This document shows positions 9,795 to 20,141 of a DNA stretch of 64,000 bases, one piece after another. A program made the translations under genes and the position numbers. Position 1 is the stretch's first letter. Each line of letters begins with the position of its first letter. This stretch comes from Bradyrhizobium sp. SK17. GTDB taxonomy: Bacteria; Pseudomonadota; Alphaproteobacteria; Rhizobiales; Xanthobacteraceae. The notes under the pieces were generated by a model. The model had not been told where the DNA came from. It saw only the letters and a list, made by a program, of their open reading frames with translations, and made no database searches. Where the stretch lies: positions 1,426,001 to 1,490,000 of the forward strand of contig NZ_CP025113.1 of assembly GCF_002831585.1 (NCBI RefSeq), read 5' to 3'.

Positions 9795-9823
9795 GGGGGA
9801 TTGGGGCGGAGTCTGCCGAACCA

Positions 9824-9926
9824 GCCCGGCTTCGCCCTCCGGGCTACGCCGCGACAGCCTTCGCTTGCTCCGCTACGATGGGCTGTCCGGGCTTGCCGAG
9901 CCGAAGCTCGCGAAGCGAGCGAAGGC
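9824..9926. repeat. Imperfect palindromic repeat downstream of tRNA-Ala
   Basis: This stretch contains AGCCCGG...CCGGGCT and a longer pairing of AGCCTTCGCTTGCTCCG with CGAAGCGAGCGAAGGCT. It ends one base before the 3' CCA of the tRNA gene, which is read leftwards into it. It could be a dispersed repeat or part of the tRNA transcript's terminator. Confidence 0.5.
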
Positions 9927-10002
<76 letters not shown>

Positions 10003-10183
10003 ATCGCGGCCGGGTAGTGCTGAGTGTCCCGGCCGACAGCAGGGCGCCATTTACAGTGCCGCCCAAGGCCAAGTCAAGAACGGCGAAACGGCTGTTTTCA
10101 ACCCGCCCTGCCGGGAACTTCCCTTGTTTGCAGGGGGATGAACCGATATCTAGCAGGGTATCCTACCTGCGAGCCCCCACCAC

Positions 10184-10480
10184 ATGCGCGCCGTCCTCGA
10201 AATCATCCTGCTCATACTGGACTTGTACGTCTATATCCTGATCGGATCGGCCATCCTGTCCTGGCTGATCGCGTTCAACGTCGTGAATACGCGCAATCAA
10301 TTCGTGGCGGCGGTCGCCGAGTTTCTCTATCGCGTGACAGAGCCGCTGCTGCGGCCGATCCGGAACGTGTTGCCGAACCTCGGTGGGCTCGATATTTCGC
10401 CCATCATCCTGATCCTCATCATCTATCTGATCCAAAAACTCATCGTCTATAATGTAATGCCGCTCGTCATCGGATACTGA
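10184..10480 (+). CDS. YggT family membrane protein
   Basis: A 98-residue integral membrane protein with two hydrophobic hairpins, at about 6-30 and 68-95. It has the family's conserved central region around [22 protein letters not shown] (positions 48-69), as in YggT/YlmG proteins. The ORF ends in TGATG, sharing a base with the next start, so it is translationally coupled to the DUF167 gene. YggT proteins are linked to cell division, osmotic tolerance and haem-protein assembly in other organisms; the molecular role is not settled. Confidence 0.9.
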   Translation: MRAVLEIILLILDLYVYILIGSAILSWLIAFNVVNTRNQFVAAVAEFLYRVTEPLLRPIRNVLPNLGGLDISPIILILIIYLIQKLIVYNVMPLVIGY

Positions 10481-10809
10481 TGGATCCTTGGCGCTATTCG
10501 ACCCAGGGCATCAGCATTGCCTTGCGCGTGACGCCGCGCGGCGGCCGCGACGACATCGACGGGATCGAGACGCTGGCCAATGGCCGTTCCGTGGTGAAGG
10601 TCCGGGTCCGTGCCATTGCCGAGGGCGGCGAGGCTAACCGGGCGGTGACCGAGTTATTGGCCAAGGCGCTCGGCGTGCCCAAAGCCAGGGTGAAGTTGCT
10701 GTCGGGTGCGACCTCACGGCTGAAGCAGGTGGCGGTCGATGGCGATCCGCGGCAGCTTGGCGATGCCTTGAGGAAATTGACCGGGCCGAACCGAGACACA
10801 AAGGACTGA
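10480..10809 (+). CDS. DUF167 (YggU) family protein
   Basis: A 109-residue small cytosolic protein with the DUF167 core: [12 protein letters not shown] near residue 17, [20 protein letters not shown] near 41-60, and [13 protein letters not shown] near 73. The last motif, with its Gly-x-x-S/T-R-x-K pattern, is diagnostic of the family. The function is unknown. It lies between yggT and folD with overlap on one side and one base on the other, so these three genes form one transcription unit. The yggT-DUF167 pair is conserved in many proteobacteria. Confidence 0.92.
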   Translation: MDPWRYSTQGISIALRVTPRGGRDDIDGIETLANGRSVVKVRVRAIAEGGEANRAVTELLAKALGVPKARVKLLSGATSRLKQVAVDGDPRQLGDALRKLTGPNRDTKD

Positions 10810-10810
10810 C

Positions 10811-11695
10811 ATGACTGCCCGCATCATCGACGGAAAAGCCATCGCTGCCGAGCTTCGCGCCCGCGTCGCCGCCGAGGTCGCTCGGGTCAAGCGCGACCAC
10901 CAGCTGACGCCGGGCCTCGCCGTCGTGCTGGTCGGCCATGATCCCGCGAGCGAGGTCTATGTCCGCAGCAAGCACACCCAGACCCAGGCCGCCGGCATGG
11001 CCTCGTTCGAGCACAAGCTGCCAGAAGACGTGTCGCAGGCAGATCTGCTGGCGCTGATCGCGCGGCTCAACCGCGATCCGCTGGTGCATGGCATCCTGGT
11101 GCAATTGCCGCTGCCGAAATCGCTGCACACCGAGACCATCATCAACGCGATCGACCCGGCCAAGGACGTCGATGGCCTGCATCCGAACAATGCCGGCCGG
11201 CTCGCCGGCGGCCAGGCGGCGCTGTCGCCCTGCACGCCGCTCGGCTGCATCATCCTGACCAAGAGCGTGCATGCCTCGCTCGAGGGCATGAACGCGATCG
11301 TGATCGGCCGTTCCAACCTGGTTGGCCGTCCGCTGGTGCAATTGCTTCTGAACGAGAACGCGACGGTGACGATCGCGCATTCGCGCTCGCGCGATCTGCC
11401 AAAGCTCTGCGCCCAGGCCGATCTGGTCTATGCCGCGGTCGGCCGGCCCGAAATGGTGCGTGGCGACTGGCTGAAGCCCGGCGCGACGGTGATCGATGTC
11501 GGCATCAACCGCATTCCGGTGCCCGGCGGCAAGCCGAAGCTGGTCGGTGACGTCGCATTCCAGGAAGCGCTCGATGTCGCCGGTGCGATCACGCCGGTGC
11601 CGGGCGGCGTCGGCCAGATGACGGTGGCGTGCCTGCTGGTGAATACGCTGCGCGCCGCCTGCGCGATTGCCGGCCTGCCCGCGCCTGCGGTGTGA
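10811..11695 (+). CDS. folD: Bifunctional methylenetetrahydrofolate dehydrogenase / methenyltetrahydrofolate cyclohydrolase
   Basis: FolD interconverts 5,10-methylene-THF and 10-formyl-THF, using NADP, in one-carbon metabolism. The length, 294 residues, is normal. The catalytic Tyr50/Lys54 lie in [13 protein letters not shown], the VQLPLP loop is near residue 98, DVDG near 119, the NADP-binding GRSNLVGRP near 165 and the C-terminal signature [11 protein letters not shown] near 260. It starts one base after the DUF167 stop codon and is the last gene of the yggT-DUF167-folD operon. A palindromic repeat follows it. Confidence 0.97.
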   Translation: MTARIIDGKAIAAELRARVAAEVARVKRDHQLTPGLAVVLVGHDPASEVYVRSKHTQTQAAGMASFEHKLPEDVSQADLLALIARLNRDPLVHGILVQLPLPKSLHTETIINAIDPAKDVDGLHPNNAGRLAGGQAALSPCTPLGCIILTKSVHASLEGMNAIVIGRSNLVGRPLVQLLLNENATVTIAHSRSRDLPKLCAQADLVYAAVGRPEMVRGDWLKPGATVIDVGINRIPVPGGKPKLVGDVAFQEALDVAGAITPVPGGVGQMTVACLLVNTLRAACAIAGLPAPAV

Positions 11696-11716
11696 GATAG
11701 CGGGAAGTACGTCCGC

Positions 11717-11800
11717 CGTCATTGCGAGCGGAGCGAAGCAATCCATATCTCCGCCTGTGGAAGCATGGATTGCTTCGTCGCTACGCTCCTCGCAATGACG
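11717..11800. repeat. CGTCATTGCGAG palindromic repeat, copy 1
   Basis: An 84-bp long inverted repeat. It begins CGTCATTGCGAGCGGAGCGA and ends with the near-complement, TCGCTACGCTCCTCGCAATGACG. ATTGCTTCG/CGAAGCAAT arms pair inside it. It matches two other copies at 29995-30079 and 35909-35993. It lies between the convergent folD and ppa genes. Confidence 0.9.
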
Positions 11801-11824
11801 GAGCAGGTAACAGGACCTTGGTCC

Positions 11825-12355
11825 TCACTTCTTCTTCGCGCGCTCGATGCCTTCGAGGATCAGCTTGCGGGCTTCTTCGGCGTCGCCCCAGCGCAGCACC
11901 TTCACCCATTTGCCCTTCTCGAGATCCTTGTAGTGCTCGAAGAAGTGCTGAATCTGTTGCAGCGTGATGTCCGGCAGGTCGCTGTAATTGTGCACCTTGT
12001 CGTAGCGCTGGGTCAGCTTCGATGACGGCACCGCGATGATCTTCTCGTCGCCGCCAGCCTCGTCTTCCATCAGCAGCACGCCGACCACGCGCACGCTCAT
12101 CACGGCGCCCGGCACGATCGCGCGGGTGTTGACGATCAGCACGTCGCAGGGATCGCCGTCGCCCGACAGCGTGTGCGGAATGAAGCCGTAATTGCCGGGA
12201 TAGCGCATCGGCGTGTAGAGGAAGCGGTCCACCACGAGCGTGCCGGCTTCCTTGTCCATCTCGTACTTGATGGGCTCGCCGCCGACGGCAACCTCGATGA
12301 TGACGTTGACGTCGTGGGGCGGGTTCTTTCCGATCGATATGGCGTCGATACGCAT
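11825..12355 (-). CDS. ppa: Inorganic pyrophosphatase (family I)
   Basis: A soluble pyrophosphatase of 176 residues, the usual bacterial length, that hydrolyses PPi from biosynthetic reactions. The signature [12 protein letters not shown] (near residue 65-76) holds the metal-binding aspartates. Other family features are [15 protein letters not shown] near 20, [11 protein letters not shown] near 51 and [13 protein letters not shown] near 145. The ATG at 12355 has GGAG six bases upstream and starts the canonical MRIDAI N-terminus; a longer in-frame extension is not supported. Confidence 0.97.
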   Translation of the reverse strand: MRIDAISIGKNPPHDVNVIIEVAVGGEPIKYEMDKEAGTLVVDRFLYTPMRYPGNYGFIPHTLSGDGDPCDVLIVNTRAIVPGAVMSVRVVGVLLMEDEAGGDEKIIAVPSSKLTQRYDKVHNYSDLPDITLQQIQHFFEHYKDLEKGKWVKVLRWGDAEEARKLILEGIERAKKK

Positions 12356-12519
12356 GGATTGCTCCGCGTGGTCTTTTGGAAGTTGAAAGCGATGTGATTT
12401 TGGTTTTGGCGCCAGCGGACGCGAAACGGCATGAAGCCCGGCCTTGAGACCGGGCATGCCCCCGCGCGCAGCGCTAAGGCTGGTTTAGCCTTGCTGCAGC
12501 TGCGAGAGAAGCAGGATTT

Positions 12520-13029
12520 TCAGTTGGCCCAGGCGAAAGCGACCTTGTCGAGCGACTTCGGCCCGAACCGCTCCGAGGAGCGTGCCACCATCCGGCCGCC
12601 CAGCGCGCGGTAGAACTCGGTCGCCGGCTCGTTGTCCGACAGCGCCCAGATCACCATGGTCTTGAGGCCACTCTGCATCAGGTCGCGGCGGGCCGCGGCG
12701 AACAGCCGCCGGCCGAAGCCGAGGCCCTGGAATTCCGGGCGCAAATACAGCTCGTAGATCTCGCCTTCGAAGTGCAGGCTGCGGGCGCGGTTGCGGCCGT
12801 AATTGGCGTAGCCCGCGATCCTGTCGCCGAACACCAGCACGCTGACGCGGCTGCCCTTGCGGATCGCGCTGTCCCACCACTGCGGGCCGCGGCGGTTGAT
12901 CAGCTTTTCGAGTTCGGCGCCGGGAATGATGCCCTGGTACGCCGAGCGCCAGGCTTCGTCATGGGTAGACGCCACCGAGGCTGCGTCTGCAGCTTTGGCC
13001 GGCCGGACCTCGATTAGCGTTGTGCTCAT
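12520..13029 (-). CDS. GNAT family N-acetyltransferase
   Basis: A 169-residue GCN5-related acetyltransferase. The acetyl-CoA pyrophosphate-binding loop is QGLGFGRRLF, preceded by the strand GEIYELYLRPEF, and a second motif follows at NEPATEFYRALGGRMV. The N-terminal RPAKAADAASVASTHDEAW is typical of the family. A start at the ATG at 13029 is preferred over the one four codons upstream. The substrate is unknown. It is transcribed in the same direction as ppa, with about 160 bases between them. Confidence 0.9.
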   Translation of the reverse strand: MSTTLIEVRPAKAADAASVASTHDEAWRSAYQGIIPGAELEKLINRRGPQWWDSAIRKGSRVSVLVFGDRIAGYANYGRNRARSLHFEGEIYELYLRPEFQGLGFGRRLFAAARRDLMQSGLKTMVIWALSDNEPATEFYRALGGRMVARSSERFGPKSLDKVAFAWAN

Positions 13030-13395
13030 GCATGTAATCAAAGCAAGTCAGAGGGCCGCCTTCAAGGTCCATCGTTAATTATCGGTTAACCTGTGGATTT
13101 TTTGCATCAGTGCCATGAAAACTTGTACCGAAAGAGGACACTGGCCCGGCTCAAGCGGCTGGCCGCCGATCCGGTGCTGTGTACAGCGTGGATCGCGTGC
13201 GCTCTGTGACAAGGCCACCGCTCGAAAAATGCCCTCCGCGTCTGATTCGCCGGCGGAATTTCGCCCGCCAATCCGGCTCCGGCGGCGCTGCTTCGATTTC
13301 GTCATGTCTGTACGACCGCGGTGGATTTTCGCGCGCACCCCATCTATGGCGGTACTGGTGCGCGCCGAAGCTGGCCTGATGACGAGCGGATCGCG
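13030..13395. other. Intergenic region without a supported gene
   Basis: This 366-base gap lies between the divergent GNAT and DUF2269 genes. A short AT-rich patch near 13070-13105 contains the inverted repeat GTTAA-N7-TTAAC (13073-13089), which may be part of a promoter for the GNAT gene. The open frames in the remainder show no domain or coding bias I could recognise. Confidence 0.5.
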
Positions 13396-13863
13396 ATGAC
13401 GCTCTACTTCCTGATCAAATACCTGCATGTGCTCGGCGCCATCGTGATCCTCGGCACCGGGACCGGCATCGCCTTCTTCATGCTGGCGGCGCATCGCACA
13501 GGCGATGCCGCGTTCATCGCGCGCACCGCGGCGACCGTCGTGATCGCGGACATGATCTTCACGCTCAGCGCCGTATTGCTGCAACCGGTCAGCGGCGGGC
13601 TGCTGATGATGCTGTCGGCAACAGGCCTGACCGAACGCTGGCTGCTGGTGTCGCTGGCGCTCTACGCGCTGGCCGGCGCCTTCTGGGTTCCCGTCATCTT
13701 CATGCAGATGGAGATGCGCGGCCTCGCGCAGGCGGCCGTCGACAAAGGCCTTCCGCTGCCGCCGCGCTACCATGCGCTGTTTCGTCGCTGGTTCCTGTTC
13801 GGGATTCCCGGCTTCGGCTCGGTGATGATCATCCTGTGGCTGATGATCGCGAAGCCCTTTTGA
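13396..13863 (+). CDS. DUF2269-family integral membrane protein
   Basis: A 155-residue protein with four hydrophobic segments (about 6-26, 48-72, 83-108 and 132-152). It opens with YFLIKYLHVLGAIV, whose KxLHVLG histidine motif is a family hallmark and might bind haem or metal, and it carries a conserved RWFLFGIPGF near its end. The family has no known function. The next gene begins 17 bases downstream, and the third overlaps it, so the three are probably co-transcribed. Confidence 0.85.
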   Translation: MTLYFLIKYLHVLGAIVILGTGTGIAFFMLAAHRTGDAAFIARTAATVVIADMIFTLSAVLLQPVSGGLLMMLSATGLTERWLLVSLALYALAGAFWVPVIFMQMEMRGLAQAAVDKGLPLPPRYHALFRRWFLFGIPGFGSVMIILWLMIAKPF

Positions 13864-13880
13864 AGCATGATCCGGTACCC

Positions 13881-15209
13881 ATGAGTGACAAAGCATCACA
13901 CAACATCCTCGTGCTCGGCGCGTCGGGCCTGATCGGCCGTTACCTCACCGACGATCTGAGGGCGCGCGGCTTTCACGTGATCGGGATCGCGCGGCATTTC
14001 GCGCCGGCCCAGAAGATCAGCCCGGCCGATCTCGAACTGCCACTGATGGCGATGGCTGCCGCCGATCTGACGCAGCTTCTGCGCACGCATGAGATCGATG
14101 TCGTCGTCAACTGCCTTGGCGTGCTGCAGGATGGCCCGGGCAGCGACACGGGCGCGGTGCATCGCGACTTCGTCGCGCGGCTGCTCCAGGCGATCAGCGA
14201 CAGCCACCGCGCCGTCCGTCTGGTGCACATCTCGATTCCCGGTACTGCCGATGAGGATCGCACCGCCTTCAGCACCACCAAGCGCGAAGCCGAACGGCTG
14301 ATCGCGGCATCGGGGATCGCCCATGCGATCCTCCGCCCGGGCTTTGTCATCGCGCCTTCGGCCTATGGCGGCAGCGCCATGCTGCGCGCGCTGGCGGCGC
14401 TGCCGGTCGAGTTGCCGGCCGCCGAGGCCGCGACGCCGTTCCAGCCGGTCGCGGTCGAGGACATCGCCGCGACCATCGCCTGGCTCGCGGCGCGCGAGAT
14501 CGCCGACGAGCGCGTGCGCTCGGTGACATGGGACCTGATGCAGCCGCAGCCGATCTCGCTCGGCGGCGTCATCGCGCAGTTTCGCTGGGCGTTTGGCACG
14601 TCAAAGCAGTTTCGTATCGCATCGCCGTCGTTCCTGATCGATCTCGGCGCCCGTCTCGGCGATCTCACGAGCCGGCTCGGCTGGATGCCGCCGATGCGCT
14701 CCAATGCGATCGCCGAGCTGCGCCGCGGCGTCAGCGGCGATCCCGCGGCCTGGATGGCAGCGACCGGCATCGTGCCGACAACGATCGCGCAAGTGGTCGG
14801 CAGCCGACCCGCGACCATCCAGGACAAATGGTTCGCGCGGCTGTTCCTGATCAAGGCGCTGATCTTCGCGAGCCTCGTGCTGTTCTGGGTTGCTTCCGGC
14901 TTCATCGCGCTGGTCATCTCCTATGATGCCGCCGCCGGCATCCTGAGCGCGCATCATTTCCCGCCGGCGTTGGTCGGACCGGTGACGGTCGTGACCAGCC
15001 TGATGGACATGAGCATCGGCGTGCTGATCGCGATCCGCCGTACCGCTGCGTTCGGCCTGATCGCGGGCATCGTCGCTTCGCTCGGCTACATGGCGGGATC
15101 GGCGATCCTGACGCCCGACCTCTGGATCGAGCCGCTCGGCGCGTTGGTGAAGACCGGGCCGGCGATCGTGCTGATGCTGGTGGCGCTACTGATGCTGGAC
15201 AATCGATGA
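13881..15209 (+). CDS. Fusion of NAD(P)-binding SDR-like domain and DoxX-like membrane domain
   Basis: The first 290 or so residues form an atypical/extended SDR Rossmann domain, with GASGLIG at 13-19 and a helix-strand pattern as in NmrA or complex I NDUFA9-like proteins. It lacks an obvious catalytic YxxxK and so may bind cofactor without classic catalysis. Residues from about 312 to 442 contain four membrane helices matching DoxX-like proteins. The start at 13881 (MSDKASHN) was chosen because the longer frame overlaps the preceding gene. Its end overlaps the DCC gene by four bases (ATGA). Confidence 0.85.
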   Translation: MSDKASHNILVLGASGLIGRYLTDDLRARGFHVIGIARHFAPAQKISPADLELPLMAMAAADLTQLLRTHEIDVVVNCLGVLQDGPGSDTGAVHRDFVARLLQAISDSHRAVRLVHISIPGTADEDRTAFSTTKREAERLIAASGIAHAILRPGFVIAPSAYGGSAMLRALAALPVELPAAEAATPFQPVAVEDIAATIAWLAAREIADERVRSVTWDLMQPQPISLGGVIAQFRWAFGTSKQFRIASPSFLIDLGARLGDLTSRLGWMPPMRSNAIAELRRGVSGDPAAWMAATGIVPTTIAQVVGSRPATIQDKWFARLFLIKALIFASLVLFWVASGFIALVISYDAAAGILSAHHFPPALVGPVTVVTSLMDMSIGVLIAIRRTAAFGLIAGIVASLGYMAGSAILTPDLWIEPLGALVKTGPAIVLMLVALLMLDNR

Positions 15210-15613
15210 AGAGCTGGCCCGACGACGACGTGATCCTCTACGACGGCGTCTGCATCTTCTGCTCGCGCTGGGTCCGCTTCGTCATCGCCCGCGACACGGC
15301 CCGCCGCTTCCGCTTCACGCCGATCCAGTCCGACTACGGTACGCGGCTGGCGAGGACCTTCGGTATCGATCCCGATGATCCCGACACCAACGCCGTGGTC
15401 CATGACGGCATCGCCTGGATGAAATCGGACGCGGCGCTGACGGTGCTGAGCCATCTCCCCGGCTGGCGCTGGACCCGTGCGCTGTTCGCGGTGCCAAAAC
15501 CGCTGCGCGACGCCGTCTACAGCCTCGTCGCCCGCAATCGCTATCGGATCTTCGGGAAGTATGAGACGTGCTTCGTGCTGGATGCGGATATGCGGGCGAG
15601 GGTGTTGGAGTAG
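15206..15613 (+). CDS. DCC-family thiol-disulfide oxidoreductase (DUF393)
   Basis: A 135-residue thioredoxin-like protein. The family motif DGVCIFC (D13-x2-C16-x2-C19) follows the first strand, and the DUF393 pattern continues with FTPIQSDYG and GWRWTRALFAVP. The start codon overlaps the stop of the SDR-DoxX gene, so the two are translationally coupled. DCC proteins are thought to act in thiol redox reactions, but no substrate is known. Together with the membrane genes upstream, this suggests a membrane-associated redox unit. Confidence 0.88.
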   Translation: MKSWPDDDVILYDGVCIFCSRWVRFVIARDTARRFRFTPIQSDYGTRLARTFGIDPDDPDTNAVVHDGIAWMKSDAALTVLSHLPGWRWTRALFAVPKPLRDAVYSLVARNRYRIFGKYETCFVLDADMRARVLE

Positions 15614-15683
15614 AGGAGCCTGGCCTAGCAGAGCCAGTTCAGGTTACACTTCGCTGAAATAGGCAGATAGCTCGCCAAGTTGA

Positions 15684-16583
15684 ATGGCAAAAGCAGTTTT
15701 CACAACAAAAGTAGTGCCGGGCTACAAAGATCTTCCAGAGTCCCGCTATCACTTTCCGCGAACGTACCTCAATCAAGTGAGGCAAGCGGTTGGCGATCAC
15801 ATCGTTTACTATGAACCTAGACGTTCGAGCATCGATCTCTCGAGCTTTGGGGGGCGACAGTCCTACTTCGGCGTCGCGCGAGTAACGGGGGTCATTGAAG
15901 ATCAGCAGCTCCCAGGCCACTTTTACGCGCTCATCGATGATTATCTTGATTTCGATCAACCGGTACCGTTCTCACAGGGTGAAGCCTATTACGAGAGCGC
16001 CCTAAGAAAGGCGGATGGGTCAACGAATAAAGGGGCATTCGGGCGAGCAGTACGCATTATCCCCGATACTGAATTTGATCTCATCCTGAAGGCTGGCTTT
16101 GCGCCAGTGCTGACCGAGAGCCCGGCGCTTCAACAAGATGCGGCCGTGGGATGGTCCGAGCCAACGACACCCTACGAGCGGCCGATCGTAGAAATGACTG
16201 TTTCCCGACCGTTCCGAGAGCGTTCATTTATGCACAACGTCCGTGCGGCCTATGCGAACCGGTGTGCAATGACCGGCCTTCGGTTGATCAATGGCGGAGG
16301 ACGCCCAGAGGTCCAGGCGGCGCACATACAGCCAGTTGCGTCAAAGGGGCCGGACTCGGTTCGAAACGGAATTGCGCTTTCCGGAACGGTTCATTGGATG
16401 TTTGACCGAGGATTGATTTCGATCGGAGACGACTACAAGATATTGGTCGCCGAGAATCACGTTCCGGAGGATGCTGTGCGTCTTCTCAATCAGAGCGGAA
16501 CGATTCATCTACCAAACAACGGTGCATTCCATCCCAATGCCCAATATTTGAAATTTCATCGAGACAGAGTGTTTAAGGGCTAA
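15684..16583 (+). CDS. HNH endonuclease with a putative PUA-like N-terminal domain
   Basis: The C-terminal part (about 183-250 of 299) is an HNH nuclease of the HNH_2 type: CAMTG at 194-198, AAHIQPV with H214, N228 in NGIALSG and H237 in VHWMFDRGLISI. The first 110 residues are beta-rich, with YFGVARVTGVIED near 61-73, a pattern that resembles the PUA-like (EVE/ASCH) domains seen in some modification-dependent nucleases; this is inference. The gene is visibly more AT-rich than its neighbours and has no partner methylase, so it may have been acquired horizontally. The ATG at 15684 has only a weak upstream site. Confidence 0.8.
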   Translation: MAKAVFTTKVVPGYKDLPESRYHFPRTYLNQVRQAVGDHIVYYEPRRSSIDLSSFGGRQSYFGVARVTGVIEDQQLPGHFYALIDDYLDFDQPVPFSQGEAYYESALRKADGSTNKGAFGRAVRIIPDTEFDLILKAGFAPVLTESPALQQDAAVGWSEPTTPYERPIVEMTVSRPFRERSFMHNVRAAYANRCAMTGLRLINGGGRPEVQAAHIQPVASKGPDSVRNGIALSGTVHWMFDRGLISIGDDYKILVAENHVPEDAVRLLNQSGTIHLPNNGAFHPNAQYLKFHRDRVFKG

Positions 16584-16595
16584 GAATTGGTGCTG

Positions 16596-17843
16596 CTACT
16601 TGCGGCGCATTGCACCCACCACTTCCCTCGCCGCCCGTTCCCCCGAATCCCGCGCGCCATGCGCGGTCGAGAAGAAATGTGGCGACGTGGCTTCTCCCGC
16701 GAAGAACAGCCGGCCGTCGACCGGGGCTGCCAGCATGGCGCGCTTGCCGGCATGGCCGGGCAGGGCGTGCGAGTAGGAGCCGCGGGCGAACGGGTCGTGG
16801 GCCCAGCGCGATTCGCTGAGCGGTTTCAGCTTGCGGCGGAAGTCGTTGCCGAGGAAGGAGACGATCTCGTCGATGCTGTGCGCGGCGATGGCGCCGTCGC
16901 CGGCGTCCTCGAGCGCTTGCGCAAAACGGCCGCCGAAGAAGCCTTCGATGCAGGGCTGGCCGAACGGACGGATGTGGTAGGTGCCCATCTCGGTGCGCAT
17001 GGTGGCGCCGCGCAGATTGCCTTCCTTCGGTAGCGCCTCGGGTTCGGCGAGCGCCAGGGTCACCTTGTCGGCGAGGCCGAGCGGCAGGCCGCGCGCGGCA
17101 TCGAGCTTGTCAGGTAACGCGGGCGAGAAGCGGATCGCCTCGATGGCGATCAGATTGGTTGGCACGGTGACGATCACCTTGTCTGCCTCCAGCGTGCCGC
17201 GCGAGGTCTCGATCCGGATGCGCTTGCCGGAATGATCGATCAGGGGGACCTCGCAGTTCAGCGCGACGGGGACCTGCTCGCCGTATGCTGCGACCAGCGC
17301 GCCATAGCCGCGCCGCACCCGCCAGTTGACGTTGCTGTCCTCATAGGCGTCGAAGTCGAGGATCGAGAGCTGGTCGAGCTCGCAGCCATTCACATAGGTC
17401 GAGATCGCATCGATCATCGGGTTCCAGCGGTTGCCGGGCTCGAGATAGCGATCGGCCGAGGCGTCCTTGCCGCTGCGTGCAGCCTCTGCGATGCGTTCGT
17501 AGAACTCGTCCATCGCCCGCATGAACGCATCACGGTCGGCCTGCGGGAATGCCTTGCCGTAGGCGCGCTCGCGCCACGGCGGCAGGTCCTTGTTGACGTC
17601 GAAGTCGAGTTGCCTGGCAATGCCGACAAAGCTGTTCTGGTCGGCTGAGTGTAGCCAGCCGCAACCGACGTCGAACACCACGTCGGGTGCGGCCTGGATC
17701 GTATGCGCGCGGCCGCCGAGGCGGTCGCGGGCTTCCAGAACGATGCTCGAGAGGCCGGTGCCCTTGAGCGCATGCGCGGCGCCGAGGCCGGCGGCGCCGG
17801 CGCCGATGATGGCGACATCGATGCTGGAAGGAAATGAGCTCAT
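16596..17843 (-). CDS. Flavin monoamine oxidase family protein
   Basis: A 415-residue FAD-dependent amine oxidase. The N-terminal dinucleotide-binding motif is IIGAGAAGLGAAHAL, followed by VLEARDRLGGRAHT, which is the diagnostic GGR(x)HT element of the amine oxidase family. The C-terminal FAD-contact segment is RLFFAGEATS. No signal peptide is evident. The substrate could be a polyamine or other amine; the neighbours do not help. It is convergent with the HNH gene, with a gap of 12 bases. Confidence 0.9.
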   Translation of the reverse strand: MSSFPSSIDVAIIGAGAAGLGAAHALKGTGLSSIVLEARDRLGGRAHTIQAAPDVVFDVGCGWLHSADQNSFVGIARQLDFDVNKDLPPWRERAYGKAFPQADRDAFMRAMDEFYERIAEAARSGKDASADRYLEPGNRWNPMIDAISTYVNGCELDQLSILDFDAYEDSNVNWRVRRGYGALVAAYGEQVPVALNCEVPLIDHSGKRIRIETSRGTLEADKVIVTVPTNLIAIEAIRFSPALPDKLDAARGLPLGLADKVTLALAEPEALPKEGNLRGATMRTEMGTYHIRPFGQPCIEGFFGGRFAQALEDAGDGAIAAHSIDEIVSFLGNDFRRKLKPLSESRWAHDPFARGSYSHALPGHAGKRAMLAAPVDGRLFFAGEATSPHFFSTAHGARDSGERAAREVVGAMRRK

Positions 17844-17896
17844 GTCCCGGCTCTAGCACGTCCGCCGCCGGGCCTGAAGCTGCCGCGTGCATGACT

Positions 17897-17927
17897 GTCA
17901 TCGCCCGCGAAAGCGGGCGATCCAGTA
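17897..17927. repeat. Short hairpin of the GTCATCGCCCGCGAAAGCGGGCGA family
   Basis: The hairpin pairs TCGCCCGC with GCGGGCGA around a GAAA-like loop and is followed by TCCAGTA. It resembles half of the dispersed elements at 32843 and 59062. It lies downstream of typA, between two minus-strand genes. Confidence 0.6.
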
Positions 17928-18004
17928 TTCCGGAGACGGCTGTGATTGAGCCGATGGGGCGCGGCGTACCGGGTGCCCCGGTCGCCGGGGCACGGCAGAT
18001 TAGC

Positions 18005-19828
<1,824 letters not shown>

Positions 19829-20141
19829 GGCTCTTCTTCTGGTCGTGCAATGGTCAGATGCGCGATCTCGCCGAACCGATTTGGCCGGCCGCTCGCTCAC
19901 GTGGCCCGATCGGGGCCCGGATCACGCTCATACCCAAGAAATTTGACGGGGACGCATCACCCCAAAAAGGAAGCCCGGTCAGCGGACCGGGCACCTCGTG
20001 CGTTGCGGCGCAATATAGTCAGAAAACGTCAAAAAACAACGGTTTGTTGGTGGTTTGGAGCACGATTTCGGGCCGGATCGGCGGGTTTTTGCCGGGCTCC
20101 GGAGGGATTCGGCCGGTTCCGGGAGTTCCGGCGTCCGCTTC
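19829..20141. other. Intergenic region upstream of typA
   Basis: This 313-base region contains the typA leader and the hairpin at 19973-19992. The segment 20015-20060 is AT-rich. No gene is supported. Confidence 0.5.
19967..19992 (-). terminator. Rho-independent terminator after the Crp/Fnr gene
   Basis: Read on the minus strand, GCCCGGTC pairs with GACCGGGC around a four-base loop and is followed by TTCCTTTTTGG. The placement fits termination of the Crp/Fnr transcript before typA. Confidence 0.65.

Noticed and set aside
13075..13899. A 274-codon minus-strand frame across the DUF2269 gene
   Set aside because: It is rich in His, Gln and Arg, has no family resemblance and opposes a clear four-helix membrane protein.
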